In this document: positions 25,538 through 38,610 of the stretch, one piece after another | Layout of the letters: every line of letters starts with the position of its first letter | Numbering within the stretch: the stretch's first letter is position 1 | DNA from: Odontocerum albicorne | Taxonomy: Eukaryota; Arthropoda; Insecta; Trichoptera; Odontoceridae | Direction of reading: 5' to 3' | Length of the DNA stretch: 64,000 nt | Assembly (NCBI GenBank): GCA_949825065.1 | Contig: OX463849.1 | Coordinates: 40,329,852 to 40,393,851, forward strand | Program-made: the position numbers and the translations under genes | Notes under the pieces: generated by a model | Database searches by the model: none | Told to the model about the DNA's origin: nothing | Seen by the model: only the letters and a program-made list of their open reading frames with translations

Positions 25538-26678
25538 CGAGGGAGGGTTATAAATTCTCGAAATGAAGGGGAAAAAACCATTTTATTTTTTTTGTTTTCA
25601 ATATATTCACTATTAACTCAATTTTTCTTTTTCAGGTCTTTCAATAAGCTTATTTATACCCAAAAAATTGGTTTTACTCTCAAAATAAGCAGAAACTGTA
25701 CTTTTAACTTTATCATCGTCCGTAAATTTCTTCCTTTGATGTTTTTTTCCATATTTGGAAATAAATAATAGTCAGACGGAGCCAGGTCTAGGTTGTAGGG
25801 TGCCAGGGAGGATGATTTAATGTTTGAAAGTTACAGTTGTAAAGAGCAGCTAATGCAGAATTGCTTTTGTGCACGGGTGCATTGTCATGCAAAAGCAGCC
25901 CCCCTTTTATCCATTATCCTCTCTTTTTCTCTTTCACAGCTTCGTTTGACTGCTCAGCAAACCAAAATAGTACTCTCCAGTCATTTTGATGTCCCTTATC
26001 TTTGTAATGTATCAGCAGTATGTTTTACGCACCCCGAAAAATTGTAGCCATATTTTTTTTCAGCCGATTGCAACACTTTGAATTTCTTAGGGGTCTGTGT
26101 GTCCTTTTTATGCCACTGCATAAACTCCTGCTTCAACTCAGGCTCATAATGATGAACCCAAGTTCATCTACAGCGACAATTCAGCTCAAAACCTCATCTT
26201 TGTTGTTTATACAGAGGTCCAAAAACTGTCGTGAACATTTGTCGTGTCTTTTTTGTGTTCAGGTAGATACGAGTATCTTCCAGTACAAGTTTTTCTGCTT
26301 TTTTTTACGGTGTTTGAAGAAGTGGTCGTCTTCAATTGATTCTCTCCCTTGCTTAAAAAGACTATGCCACTTGTAAATCATTATTTTTCCTGGAAAACAG
26401 TTCTCGTAAACCGCTTATATCTCTTTCAAAACAATTAGAGGTGTTTTCCCTTGTTTTGTGAGAAACTTAATGACGGCGCAATACTTAATTTTTCCAATAC
26501 TTTGAATGTTGTTAACGTTTGACATACTATCCCGACGATATTTTAAACAATACTGTTAAAATTAGATAACAACTTGGTGGATATAGTAATAATGAGTCAT
26601 ATTATCGGAACATGTGCATGCGCACTACCAACCCCTTCCTTAACCCCTCCATTCCGCAAATTTATTGACGTCCCCTCG
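25538..26678 (-). mobile_element. Mariner element with TA target sites
   Basis: Bounded by imperfect inverted ends beginning CGAGGGAGGG (left) and CGAGGGGACG (right, minus strand), both continuing into a similar TAAAT-containing run, with TA on each side (25536-25537 and 26679-26680). The 1141-bp length is close to a full mariner (about 1.3 kb). A different family from the mariners at 31071 and 47403. Confidence 0.75.
25560..26480 (-). pseudogene. Mariner transposase, frameshifted
   Basis: The minus strand carries, in changing frames, the order of motifs expected of mariner transposase: an N-terminal helix-turn-helix remnant (KWHSLFKQGRESIEDDHFF), the beta-strand region ATIFRGA-stop-NILLIHYKDKG (family: VFWDxxGILLIDYLxKG), a remnant of the second catalytic Asp region (CFCMTMHPCTKA in place of LLLHDNAPVHKA), and the C-terminal helices (FTDDDKVKSTVSAYFESKT, then GINKLIER). 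Multiple stops and frameshifts lie between and within these. The protein would have cut the element ends at TA sites in the nucleus. Dead copy; family assignment is secure from motif order. Confidence 0.8.
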
Positions 26679-28070
26679 TAGTTAAACTGTTTCTCCATTT
26701 AATGTAAAAATAATGACAATCTATTAATTTTATTAAATGTTACGGGTTCGTTTAAACTGTTTCGTACAAATTTTAATGAAAAAGACCTCCGGTAATTGAA
26801 TCCGAGACATCTGAATACTAAGCAATCGTACTAATCCCTTCGTTACGAGACTGTCAATACTAATACAATACAACCATATATAGAACATTATAGAAGCATT
26901 GAAGATAAATTATTCTTAATGTATTTAGCAAATTAATGCTCATTAGTATTATCGATAACTGCTTCTAATTTTTTATTTAAAAAATGTAAAATATTTATTT
27001 AAAAATAAGTTCAAAGATTTCGACAACACTAAGAGCAGTCACTATATAATTAATTTTACAATTGAGTTAAATTGGACTGGACACAAAAAGTTTATTCAGC
27101 TCTTTTATATTTTCTATATTCTTGCAAGATGTTAAATATGGACACAAAAATCCTAAGAATGAGCAATAATCAATTCCTTTGTTTCCATACTCGAGGAGTT
27201 TAATATGACAGGACAACTGTCCGTAATATAGTTTAAACGTATCTTGCCGACACATTTCCATGCGTGAGCAAAATAAACTGAAAACAATTTTGATCGTAGA
27301 GAATAAACAAGGAAGAGAATGCAGTGTAGCTAGAGTAACTGGATGAAGGAATTAACTTGGTGAAGCCTGTATGTACACTGCCATGAAAATGGTACATAAC
27401 TGAGAAGTAGAGACGTGTTTTCGCAATCTACACTACCAACATGCTATAAATTGCGCTCCTCACTAATGAGGTACAACACAGCTTTAAAAATTTATACTAA
27501 AAGAAGTAAATCATTGTTAATCAAAAAATGTTTCAGGATCTGTAACAATTTTTTCGGCTTACTCAATTATGTATAAATATTTACTCTCAGGATCACAGCA
27601 TGAGCTTATGAGATCTGCGTAACATAATGAATGTGGATTTATCCAACTTTATTGTATAAATTATCAAGCAGAGCGCAAAATATCTCTTTACATTCAACAT
27701 CTGTCCGAACCGCTTATCGTAATACAATGACTCAATTCACAAATTTAAGCTAGCAAAAATATGAATTGTATTAAATATAGAATCATGTATAGCGCGCTTA
27801 AAAAGTTATATAAACAGACTATAATTCAAATTAGTTGTTTTTATGATGTGTTGTCCCTAGGGCGTGACTAAATATAACAATCTCACATAAATATAACCTT
27901 CATCGTAACTTAAAAAGTAGAAAGATGGTAAATCGTTCGAACTCTAAAACTAAACGAGATTAATTAAGTTCCTCAAAAACCTTCAATTGTCAGAGGGAGA
28001 TGAAGTATAATTTTTTTCTTTTTCCTGGCTCTTTCCTTATAAAAGAGGTCGGCTGTTCGAAGTTTGGCTT
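26679..28070. other. Non-coding; one tRNA-like remnant
   Basis: A minus-strand segment near 26785-26865 (TTAGTACGATTGCTTAGT, then CTCGGATTCAATTACC) resembles the tRNA-like head at 33600-33670, so the two may belong to one SINE family. The rest is AT-rich without recognised features. Confidence 0.4.
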
Positions 28071-28074
28071 TCCT

Positions 28075-28520
28075 GATTTTCACGTTGTGGTCCAGTTGTT
28101 AACTAATTCGAGATGAAATCTGACTTCGATATATAATTCATTTAAGTAATTTTGTGTGGTATAATAATATATTTGTCGACCTCCGTGGTTAAAAATTGGC
28201 CGGTAGGTGCCCATTTTCACGGTGTAATCCAAGTGTTGACTAACTAGAGATGAAATCTAACGGCGAAATGTAACTCCTTAATGTAATTTTTAACCACGCC
28301 AAGGTGACCACGAATGTCGTGGCTCAGTGATGTGATTAAACGACGACCTCCACGCCCAAGTTGGCTAGTATGTGCCCATTTTTTTCAAAAAGATTTTGAC
28401 ATTTTTTTTTTCAAGTTTTGTGGTTGCTTGGAAGAAATTATCAAATGTCTATTTATTAACCAGGTTATGCTGAACTCAACAAACGTGTTGCACCGTACAA
28501 AAAAAGAATTTTTCAGCGCT
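28075..28520 (+). repeat. Diverged tandem repeat with SINE-like end
   Basis: Segments starting near 28080 and 28218 share TTAACTAATTCGAGATGAAATCT-type sequence (the second reads GACTAACTAGAGATGAAA). Both are followed by a CGACCTCC block (28175, 28343) and a GTGCCCATTTT block (28208, 28372). The region ends in a SINE-1-like stretch (GTGGTTGCTTGGAAG). Confidence 0.5.
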
Positions 28521-28899
28521 AGGATCTAATGCTCAGAATAGTTGCTAAGCGTACACATGTATCGGGTTAAATTTACGGTAGGTCTAAGCCTGGCTTTACA
28601 TTCAGGTATTTTATCATTTGAATTTATTGTCGTACTGTTTCTCAGGAACTACCTTACGTCATACGAGTACAATGAAGTGAAATGTTTCTCAGTAGCCGCC
28701 TTACGTCATACAACAGTTTAATGTTAGTTAATTTATTTTTTACGGAAGAAAGATTATTTTTTAAAGGAATGGATTATAGGTAGTTATTAAATGGTTTATT
28801 TCCACCAGTGTTACTCTGAGCTGTTCGAACACTTTTTGCATGAGTGTGAATCTGATAAATTTCCAAAAATATTAAGTTAGTTTAAATTTATTCTTCTTG

Positions 28900-29020
28900 G
28901 CCGGTCTTCGTCTTCTTGGCCGTTTATATTTAAATAAATTTCTGATTTGTTGGAAAGAATTGCCTTAAGGCAAAATACCTATCAGTTTAAATTATATTGT
29001 TTTATAATACAAGTGTTAAG
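28900..29020 (+). mobile_element. SINE-1, 3' fragment
   Basis: Body motif TTGTTGGAAAGAATTGCC, then AAGGCAAAATACC and a TATAATACAAGTGT tail. The head is lost or unrecognisable. Confidence 0.5.
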
Positions 29021-29199
29021 AATAAAAAAAACACATTTATGTACCTACAATGGGTATTTCAGAAAAAATGACAACCAAAATACACATAGACTACATTTTT
29101 AGAGATATAGATGTTGTAAATTTGATTAAGTAAATTTAACTATATTTTTTAAAAGACACTTAAGAGTTGTTTATTTTTTCCAATAAATAAATGTTTTAT

Positions 29200-29362
29200 C
29201 TTTTATAACGCATCAAGTTCGATACCTGTCGGTACGCAAATAATTTTTAAAAATCAATCTGGATGTTACTCATGGTTTTTTAACACATTTCTGGTTGGAT
29301 GTAAGATATTATCACATGGCAATAAATATGCTAAGTTGTACTATATAATACAACAAAATTGT
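29200..29362 (+). mobile_element. SINE-1 copy, decayed head
   Basis: Weak B box (CAAGTTCGATACC), then the SINE-1 body (ATCTGGATGTTACTC, CTGGTTGGATGTAAGA, CATGGCAATAAA) and tail (TATATAATACAACAAAATTG). Confidence 0.7.
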
Positions 29363-31068
29363 AGTTGAAGATGACACATGAATATGAATCGTTATTGCTT
29401 TTTAATTCATCCATTTTTAATGCATTCTTGTTATGAAAGATTTTTTGTCTCTCCTTTCATAATTTGAGTTAGATAAATAAGGGTATATTAAAAAATAAAG
29501 TTGACGTTATATCTGAAAGCTCAATAACTAAGAGTGATCTACCATCTGATCATTATCTATTACTTTAGAGATTATTTTACAAGTTCACTTACGTTATCTG
29601 GTGTAAGGTAGTGTACCTGAAGATTTTTTTCAATTAAACATACACATACGAGAATATTGCCAAATTTTAAAATTTTTATTAGTCAGGGCTTCACATCGTA
29701 AAAAATATATTATTGAATATCTTCAGTTATTCTGACTTGCATTTTTGGCTTTTACAAAAATGGTGCAAACCCTCTTGTTTGGGTGGATGGCCCTTATAGA
29801 AAAATGTCACTAGATAAAAATCTTTACATGAGAATTATTAGTATATTTTTTTAATCATTTTTTTGTTTTTATGAACAAATATTGATTAAAAATAGTGGAT
29901 ACATTGAAAAAAAATAAAAAATGGACCAAAAATATTGATGTTATTATTGCAAATCAGAAATAAAATCAGATTATTTAGTTTCAAATTCTGATTTGCAATC
30001 GCTCAATGTATTCTATGGTTTTTTGATAAATAAAACTATATACATATCGTACTATGTTCTTTTTACCAACAAAATGTATTTAACTTAATAGGGTATACGA
30101 TTTGAAACTAGAAAAAAACTTACAATCTCAGATAAAACCATTTCATGTTTTAAGTAAATTGAGGCTTTATGTTACTTGTTATTTTTTTTTGTAAACAAGG
30201 TCTGTGGGATATCTAAATGCCTGCAAAGGTAAAGAAAATGGAGTCACATAATCGTAAAAACGATTTCGAGAATTTCGATATTTCTATCTTAATTCCAAAG
30301 CAAAAAAATAAATGTATTCCATCCTTATCTCCTAGCCCGCGTAGTTTTCAGAAAATGGCTTCAAAGGAGTCCAGAATTAAAAAAAATATATTACAAACTT
30401 AAATTACAATATTTTAGACCAGATATTTTGTAAGCATAAAAATAATTGTTTTGAAAAAAATCACAAAAAATTATGAAACATTTAAAATATTCTAAGGACT
30501 TTTTTTAATGTTAAGTAAAATAAATTTAAACAAAAGAGATCATTCAAGACATTATTTTTAGATAACTTCTCAGAATACAGCTTTTGAGTGGGTACAATCA
30601 TGTTGTTACCTAAATATTCTTTGTTCAAATATTCTCATACCCTTTCAAGTTGTTAAAGGAATAATCTAAGATGCTTTCAAGTAAACATTAACATTATTGT
30701 ACGTGCGTAAAACTCCTCAAACTTTATATAACATAAATTTACCATTCAATTTCCGATTACTAGCTCAAAATGGCTGAATAAACAATTAACCCTACATCAG
30801 GTTTTATGATAAATAAAACTATATAAATTCAGTTAATAAAAAAATGTCGAAAATCTACGGAGTTGATTTATCATTTTGAGATAATTAAATAAATCTTTTA
30901 ATTATTTGTCAGTTATCTATATTTTCAGGGATGTTTTTTACGTAAAAAAATTATAAATTTTGATTTCAAGAATCAACATACATAGAATAAATTTTCCGAT
31001 ATCTTTCATATATTGGTGGATAATTGAAGGATTGAACTACTTAGTAAATTTAAAGATACGTTTGTATG
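29363..31068. other. No supported gene
   Basis: AT-rich. It includes a 13-bp perfect inverted repeat (29947-29959 with 29986-29998, TTGCAAATCAGAA) and an unrecognised 61-codon plus-strand frame at 30217-30402 (begins MPAKVKKMESHNRKND, basic and Ser-rich) with no family resemblance. Confidence 0.4.
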
Positions 31069-31230
31069 TACGAGGGTCATCCAGAACCTAAAGTTACAAG
31101 GGCTCCTGAGACCGGGGAAATTTTTTGTTTCAAAGTTGGTGCAACTGGCGGTAGGGGGGATCCTAAAGGCCAGTTTGTTTGGTCCCGCGTGTTTTCGGCC
31201 ATTTTGTTCAGTCACAGTAAATTCTTCCGA

Positions 31231-32128
31231 TGGGGAGGTAGTCGTGCGCTCCCACCCACTCTTGTCCTTGCGAGACCCGCGCGATCATCAGTTTTTTGAC
31301 TTTGCAGAACAATACCGCCGCAAATATCCATTGTAAGCTCGTGGAAGTTTATGGTAGGGATGTGATGAGTCGACAACATGTCACGAAGTGGGTTAGGTTG
31401 TTCAGAGAAGGCCGTAATAATACTCACGACGAGGCAAGGCAGTTATTTCTGACGAATTTGTGCAAAAAATTGAAGAACAAGTGCGAAATGACCGCCGTGT
31501 GACGCTTGATGACCTTCACGAAGAATTTCCTGACATTTCTCGAAGTCTCCTTGGTAATATTGACGACCTCCGTATCCTGGTTGTAAGACACTTGTCAGCT
31601 GATCCGGAGGTTGCGGGTTCGATCCCCGCTGGAACCCAGATTTTTTTAAATAGGATTCCAGTCTGGTTAACACTTAGGGCCTATAAAAACAGTTTTCTGG
31701 TTGGTTGGAAGAGATTGCCACATGGCAATAAACTCGCCAGGTTAAAAAATAAATAATAATATTGTGTCGGAAAAACTTGGTTACAAGAAGTTGTGTGTGA
31801 GATCGGTGCCCAGAATGCTCACACCGTCAAAATCGCGTGACCGCCGCGCGTGAATTTTTGGATCCTTTTGCACAGGAGGGAGAAGCTTTTCTGGACTTTC
31901 TGGACGTGACGGGGGATGAGACGTGGGTGTGTCACTACACCCCAAGAATTTTTCAACGATCAGGAGGTCGAGGAAGCTGTGAAGAAGTGGCTGAAAGAGC
32001 TGGCGGCGGAGGTCTATTACACTGGCATACAAAAGCTGGTGCCCCGACTACAGAAATGTCTCGATCTCAGTGATTACGTTGAAAAATCATTAAATATATT
32101 TGTGAAGTATCCTGTGAATTTTAATTAA
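31231..32128 (+). pseudogene. Mariner transposase (SETMAR-like), broken
   Basis: The probable start ATG (31231) is followed at once by Gly-Arg and a TAG. The N-terminal helix-turn-helix region is clear (QNNTAANIHCKLVEVYG, VMSRQHVTKWVRLFREGR). A frameshift near 31440 then shifts to VQKIEEQVRNDRRVTLDDL and EEFPDISRSLLGN. The SINE interrupts here. After it come VSEKLGYKK and RMLTPSKSRDRR, a further frameshift, then EFLDPFAQEGEAFLDFLDVTG with the first catalytic Asp in GDETWV. Directly after CHYTP the sequence jumps to the C-terminal helices (FFNDQEVEEAVKKWL, QKCLDL), so the second and third catalytic acidic residues are deleted. The same deletion is in element B. Confidence 0.9.
31563..31756 (+). 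mobile_element. SINE-1 copy with exact ends, nested in mariner A
   Basis: Perfect 8-bp target duplication TAATATTG at 31555-31562 and 31757-31764. The uninterrupted sequence in mariner B (minus strand near 47847) confirms the empty site. The 194-bp insert has a good B box (GGGTTCGATCCCC), the body CTGGTTGGTTGGAAGAGA, CACATGGCAATAAACTCG, and an A-rich end. This copy defines the family's boundaries. Confidence 0.95.
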
Positions 32129-32189
32129 ATACAACCATTTTTCGATCCTACATAAATGTTGTAACCTTACTTTCTGGATGGCCCTCGTA

Positions 32190-33390
32190 TAACTGAGTCA
32201 CTTCACGGGGAAGCATGAGTAACGTTGTTACTGTGATCACTATGCATTATTTAGACTTTTAATAATATATTTTTTTCTTTCTATTTTATGTGATTGTGCT
32301 AGACCTGGTTCAAATGTAAAATAAAATAAATAAATAAGAAATAAATTCTGTTTTTTTAATATTTTTAGGAAAAAAGAGATCATGAATCAACATCAAATTC
32401 CTATCGAAGATCATAGACAAACAAGATACATGTTATTTTTGGCATCTTATATTGTATTTGAATAAACCAGCCATCACTTGACACTGGCGTATACTCCTTC
32501 ATATATAGGAGTTCACGGCCATTATTCAAAGAGAGAGAGAGATAATAAACCAGCGTCTGAATTAATGTTCAACAATATAATATAATAACAAAGGCAAACA
32601 AAAATATTAACAAGATAACAACACTTGTAGAAATTGATTGATTCGATAAATTATTACGATGCATTCACCGTTAGAGATGAATTGAAACTTCTATTCAAGA
32701 AAAATTAAATGGGTTCAAGGAGAGTTTAAATAGGTCTTTCAAGTGTTCATACAGATTGCCTATTTTGTGCAGCCTAACAATTAACGAATTAATGAACTTA
32801 ATTGATTAACGAATGATTAATGAATGATATAACAATTGTTGTTGCGTGAATCTGGGGGGGGGGGGGGGGGACTTTTACACCCTTTATGATAAAACCGGAT
32901 AAACATAGCACTTTTTTTAAATAAATTTGGTCAGTATTGTCAAAATATTTTTACTTCTTATTTAATGGAACTCCTAATGTTTATCCTTCTAGAATGCTAG
33001 ATGTAGCTTTCCTTAAGAAAAGGGGACATTTTTTGTTTTTATAAAAGGTTAATGTCACCGAACTTAACAAAAAGTTGATAAATTCCAATTTTACATACGT
33101 CGGACGTGTTTGCCTTTTCTTATTGTGATCGGTTCTGGGGAACAAAGTTTTCAAATATCTTATAAAAAAACAAATTTGTGAAACAATACATTGTCGAAAA
33201 AACAACTTTAACGCACGGACAAATACAATTTAATTAATAAAGTAATATGGACTAGTACTAACTGACTTGATTGAGAGGACAGAATAATGGCTTGTTGTTA
33301 AACGGTCGATAAACTTATTGGCACTGTCAAATGCGTCGATGAATTTGGAACTTAAATAAGAAGAAAAATAATTGAAGATAATTTATACAG
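32190..33390. other. No gene seen; G17 tract
   Basis: AT-rich. Contains an uninterrupted run of 17 G at 32854-32870 and a short hairpin ACTCC-TTCATATATA-GGAGT near 32487-32505. Confidence 0.5.
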
Positions 33391-33394
33391 TGCC

Positions 33395-33490
33395 GTTTAG
33401 AGAACAGACTCTCCCCTAAGGACGCTCTTATTAGGAAAACGAATCCACTTTTATTGACAGATAAAAAAAAAACTAGTTTTGTAAATGTCT
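33395..33490 (+). repeat. Dispersed repeat R1, fragment
   Basis: Shares ordered words with 42098-42170 and 61075-61145: an ACTCTC or ACTCTTC block, AAGGA, CTCTTATT, GAATCCAC and TTATTGACAGAT. Class unknown. Confidence 0.55.
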
Positions 33491-33594
33491 CTTTAAATTA
33501 TTTGTAATACAAGTTCAAATATGAAAAAGAGGGCATTATACTTGTGTTGTTTTGAAAGCCGAAAGGGTTCTTGTCTGGTTAAGAGATGATCGAA

Positions 33595-33715
33595 ATTTCA
33601 GCCGTATTTAGTGTCGGAACTGTTGTTTACTAGTTAGCACGCATACTTAGTACCCAAGCGTCTCGAGTTCGATTCCTATCCTTAATTTCGCTTGGAGACA
33701 TTTTTTCATCTTACT
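33595..33715 (+). repeat. tRNA-like SINE head (SINE-3)
   Basis: A-box-like ACTAGTTAGCACGCATAC and B-box GAGTTCGATTCC at the expected spacing, but no pairing acceptor stem. The minus strand near 26800 is similar. Confidence 0.5.
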
Positions 33716-34380
33716 ACAATATTTTGTTCTCTTCGCGCTTAGTTCTTGGAGTACTCTTAAAATAGATAAATTACATAAACTCCAAGATTATTTTTTTTAT
33801 AAAATATACGAGTGACAACGAGCCACGAGCTATGCACCTGCTCTCCGATATGTCAATTTAATGGGGGTGAATACAGTACTATATTTTGTCCACGCTATTC
33901 AACATGTTCCCTTCAACAGTGCAAATACATTAAAAATTACCATTCGAAAGAATGAATTTTTCGCGTCAAAATTTATTTACATTCATCTCATATAAGATAT
34001 TCTGTTTCTCATACTCTATACTTTGCCTCCAAATACGCCTAAAATATAAAATATCTTCCCTTATTATATTTTTACGGTTGAATTAATATTCTTTATGTAG
34101 CAATAAGTATTTGTCTCCGACTACGTGCAACGCGTTGAAGGCGGCGTATTATCCAGTTATACACTCGATATTCCTACGCCTCGTATTGAGACAAATTGTA
34201 ATATCCATGTAAAAAAAAACATCTTCGTAGTTACAATATTTTTTTTAAAGTGTAAATTATCATATCATATATTTTTATGGCTTAATACGAACCATTTTAT
34301 TTCTAAATAATGTATATTGTCACTGAATTTCGTCGTTAAAGTTTAATGTAGGTTTTGATATATTATTTTGCAATTTAAAA
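33716..34380. other. No gene seen
   Basis: AT-rich non-coding sequence. Confidence 0.5.
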
Positions 34381-34384
34381 AAAG

Positions 34385-35400
34385 CAAACAGATCTTAAAT
34401 CTATTAAGATGGTATTCTATAAAAATATTGTAGTATCAACGTTGATTTACGGGAGTAAAACGTTGATGTTGAAAATGATTGAATGGAGCCGAATAAATGT
34501 GTGTACTAAGAAGAACTCGTGGGGTAACAATGTGCTTCAGAAAACGGAATGAAGTGTTTAGAGATGAATCGAAACTTTAATCTGATATATTAAATAAGAT
34601 GAAATAGAGCACTGTGATATTGTTTTAGTTATGTTGAACGAATGAAGAAAGACTAACGAAAAATATACAGTATTAATGTGGAAGGGAAGATGCAGACTCA
34701 GCAGAGACACATAACACGCTTGGCAACTGATTAAATGTTCACCATCCCTAGAGTTAAAACATATTTTGACCAAAGGCAATATATGCCTACCATATTTAGC
34801 TCCCATGATATACAATGGGGTGCCGAATTCAATAAAGGCAAAGGGAGTAAAACAATTTAGACAGTCGATCGGAGCGTGGTTGTTATTGCGACAGGAGTTT
34901 GAGTACTTGGTCTTGCAAGAGGAATGACTTGTGGAAAAGGTTTGTGTGAGCTCTTGAGTGTGGTGTTTTTTTATTGTTCTGTATTTATGTTTGTGTTTTT
35001 TATTTTTATGATTATGTGCGGTACATTGTGGGGCAAATGTTTTTGGTCTGTCTGGAGTGATGAAGTATGAGGAGTTTGATTTCGCGTGATGTCCAAATAA
35101 AATTACCTGTTGTTTTTTTTACAAATGATGTATATTTCTTGTCATGTGTAAAATAAATAAATAAAAATGTGAGTAGAAGATGTGGTAGATGAAGACCAAT
35201 AAAATATGGTTGGATCGAGTGAATGATATTTTGAAAGAAGGAAACGTAAAAAGTCAGAAAAGCCGTATGAGTTGTATTATAAGGTGTATGGATAAAGAAA
35301 AGGCAAAATAAATGTATTGTGATAGAAATATCTGGTGATCCGGCAGTAAAACGGTATAATGCTTGTATGGTTTGTAATTTTTAACGATTAACCATTTTTA
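34385..35400 (+). pseudogene. RTE-like LINE C-terminus, split by another LINE tail
   Basis: 34385-34690 reads KMVFYKNIVVSTLIYGSK, matching the family's 'K..lYks.vvptLlYGsE', followed by decayed Lys/Asn-rich sequence with RLTKNI. The remainder resumes near 35166 (NVSRRCGR, stop, RPIKYGWIE) and ends with the MDKEKAK tail near 35290 and DPAVKRYN. Between them (34810-35165) sits a different LINE 3' end. A short AATGTG shared by both junctions may be the target duplication. All frames contain stops. Confidence 0.55.
34810..35165 (+). pseudogene. LINE 3' end (CR1/Jockey-like C-terminus)
   Basis: Reads LPNSIKAKGVKQFRQSIGAW followed by LLLRQEF, typical of the last residues of LINE ORF2 ('LPxxIKxxxxxxxFxxxLKxWLL'). 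Stop near 34929, then about 220 bp of T- and G-rich untranslated sequence ending in an AAATAAATAAATAAAA tail at about 35165. Nested in the RTE-like piece described above. Confidence 0.55.
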
Positions 35401-36510
<1,110 letters not shown>

Positions 36511-36589
36511 TCGTATATATACATCCAAATAGCTCTAATCAAAACTGTTAAAATCCGGCAAAAAATCCTTCATCGTTGTCGAACTCTGC

Positions 36590-36677
36590 GAATTAGTTAG
36601 TGTCCCTTTTAATCAACCCGGGGATCGCGGGTTTCTTTTGGTGCTCAGATTTTTAAAAATAGGTTCCTGTATGGTTT
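36590..36677 (+). mobile_element. SINE-1, 5' fragment
   Basis: Head remnant with GATCGCGGGTTTC at the B-box position, then CAGATTTTTAAAAATAGG and TTCCTGTATGG. Cut off where LINE sequence begins. Confidence 0.55.
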
Positions 36678-36699
36678 TTCCTGTATGGTCAAAAATATG

Positions 36700-37185
36700 A
36701 AGGGGTTGACCCATCACCACTACAACGGAAATGCGCTTCTCGTCATCGCAATATTCATATATGGCTCGGAGACTCGCATTGAGACCAAGCGAGAGACGTA
36801 GAAGACATGAATTTGAAATGTGGTGCTGGAGAAGGACGTTACAAATACCATGGAAAGCAAGGCGAGCGAACGTCTCTATTATTGAAGAACTAAGAATCAC
36901 CGATAGATTGTAGACAATATGCCTTCGACGAGTCCTCCGATTATTTTAGCACGTTGCTTGTGGCCAAGCAGACAGTTTGGAGAGGACGACGAGAGAGGAT
37001 GGAAGGACGACGCACAATAGGAAGAATCCCAATGTGTTGGACTCACCAAGTGAGAGACGCAACTGGACTACCAGTAACAACCGCCCTTTGAGCCGTAAAG
37101 TGCAGGAATGGATGGAGAGAAGTCATCAGAGGCTGTCATGGGAGTTACAATGTTCAGTCATGAGCTACGCGACAGAATGATGATT
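36700..37185 (+). pseudogene. LINE ORF2 C-terminus ('endonuclease-reverse transcriptase' type)
   Basis: Clear post-RT segment: LRPSERRRRHEFEMWCWRRT then LQIPWKARRANVSIIEELRI, followed after stops by TICLRRVLR, VACGQADSLER, a frameshift, then MEGRRTIGRIPMCWTHQVRD, ATGLPVTTAL and REVIRGCHGSYNVQS. The motif order is that of the common arthropod LINE protein annotated as endonuclease-reverse transcriptase. At least three stops and one frameshift. 5'-truncated. No A-tail is obvious at the 3' edge. Confidence 0.85.
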
Positions 37186-38610
37186 TTTGTAAAAAAGACA
37201 TGTGCAAATTCTTGGAATTCAGGCGTGAAAAAAAAATTCAAGAAAGAGATAAACAAAACGGCGTTTTGTAGTAATTACATTTACATTAAAACATAAAAGT
37301 ACTCATTAATAAAACTCTCTCTAATCGTCATGATAAGAGAGAGTTTTATATACATGAGATCCGCACAATATTTCTTCAGCCATTTTTACTGGATTTGGTC
37401 GGTTCATCACAAGGGAGCACGGCCTCTTGGTCTACCAGAAACATTACCCAGCAAGACAACCCTTTCGAAACTTTTATAATCATGTCTCGATATGGGTTCG
37501 AAGAAACGCAATACCCTTTACTGACAGTTTGTGGAGAAACTAGTGATTATATCGAGTTCCAGTAATATGAACCAGTTTGTTTTCCTTGTCGTCCAATATA
37601 TTCGCAGTATTCGTCTTCAGCATCTAGCAATACTTATTCCATAATTTTATCAATTAAATGACCTTCATTTCCCCTTAAATATTTACACGTGCCAAATTGT
37701 TATTTTCAAATAACCTCGTAAATTAAACGAGTATAGTATTATACTAAAATATTCCACAGTCAAAAACAATTAGACGGGAAAACCTGAATCTTTTGATGTT
37801 AAAATACCAATTATGCGTAAAATTTGTACAACGTTATAAAATAAAAATACAACCATTATATTTGAAAATAATTTTAACTGCTACAGAATTATTAAAATAT
37901 TAAATCTTTAAATAATTTACTGTTTTTAGCGACATAGCATCAGCTCGAATGTTTTCAAAGCGTTCAATCAGATATTAATTAATCTACAATGGATCGTTTA
38001 TGTGATAAGAATCAATTATATATCACTCATATACATGCCTTTATGCCGTCCTCCTATCAGGGTCAGCAGAAAGGAGAGAATGCTAGATTTTTCCTATCGC
38101 AACCCACATCGCTCACTTCTTCTACATCCCTACACTTTCTATATTCTTATACAGCTCCTACGACCTCTCGGACTATTTACATTACCTTCTTTCAAAATAT
38201 CATATAATTGATAAAACCATTCTTTCCTTAGTCTTCTTCTTCTCCGCATTCCATTGGTTTTCTTAGTTCATTCATTTGATCCACGTGCTCAAATCATCTG
38301 AGAGTTCTCTATTACATTTTGTCTTAAGTTAACGCGCATTCCTAATTTTATTGCTTTTTTCCGTATTCGGTCATTCATTTTCCCCCCATAAATTCTTCTA
38401 AGTGCGTGCATTTTTACAACATAATATAAAATACGAAAAAAAAACACAAGACATTAAAAATCAAGTTACTTAAATTGGCCACTCGTCATAACTTCGGTAA
38501 ATAAGGTTTTTGCATGTATCTTACTGAAGACATATATATGATCATGAAAAAATAGGTTGATATTTTTTTACCGATTGTTGCTAATTATTTAGTTCCTTTG
38601 TTGAAAATTT
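37186..38610. other. No gene seen; perfect hairpin at 37311
   Basis: AT-rich. A 12-bp perfect inverted repeat (AAAACTCTCTCT and AGAGAGAGTTTT, about 37310-37346) with a 13-nt loop stands out. Otherwise unremarkable. Confidence 0.5.

Larger units (their letters stand above)
31071..32187 (+). mobile_element. Mariner element A (internally deleted, nested SINE)
   Basis: Inverted ends start CGAGGGTCATCCAGAA on the left and CGAGGGCCATCCAGAA on the minus strand at the right. TA lies on both sides (31069-31070 and 32188-32189). Same family as the element at 47403-48328. A SINE-1 lies inside at 31563-31756. Confidence 0.9.

Noticed and set aside
25523..26376. Plus-strand frames at 25.5-26.4 kb as genes
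   Set aside because: They are antisense to a recognisable, frameshifted mariner transposase on the minus strand.
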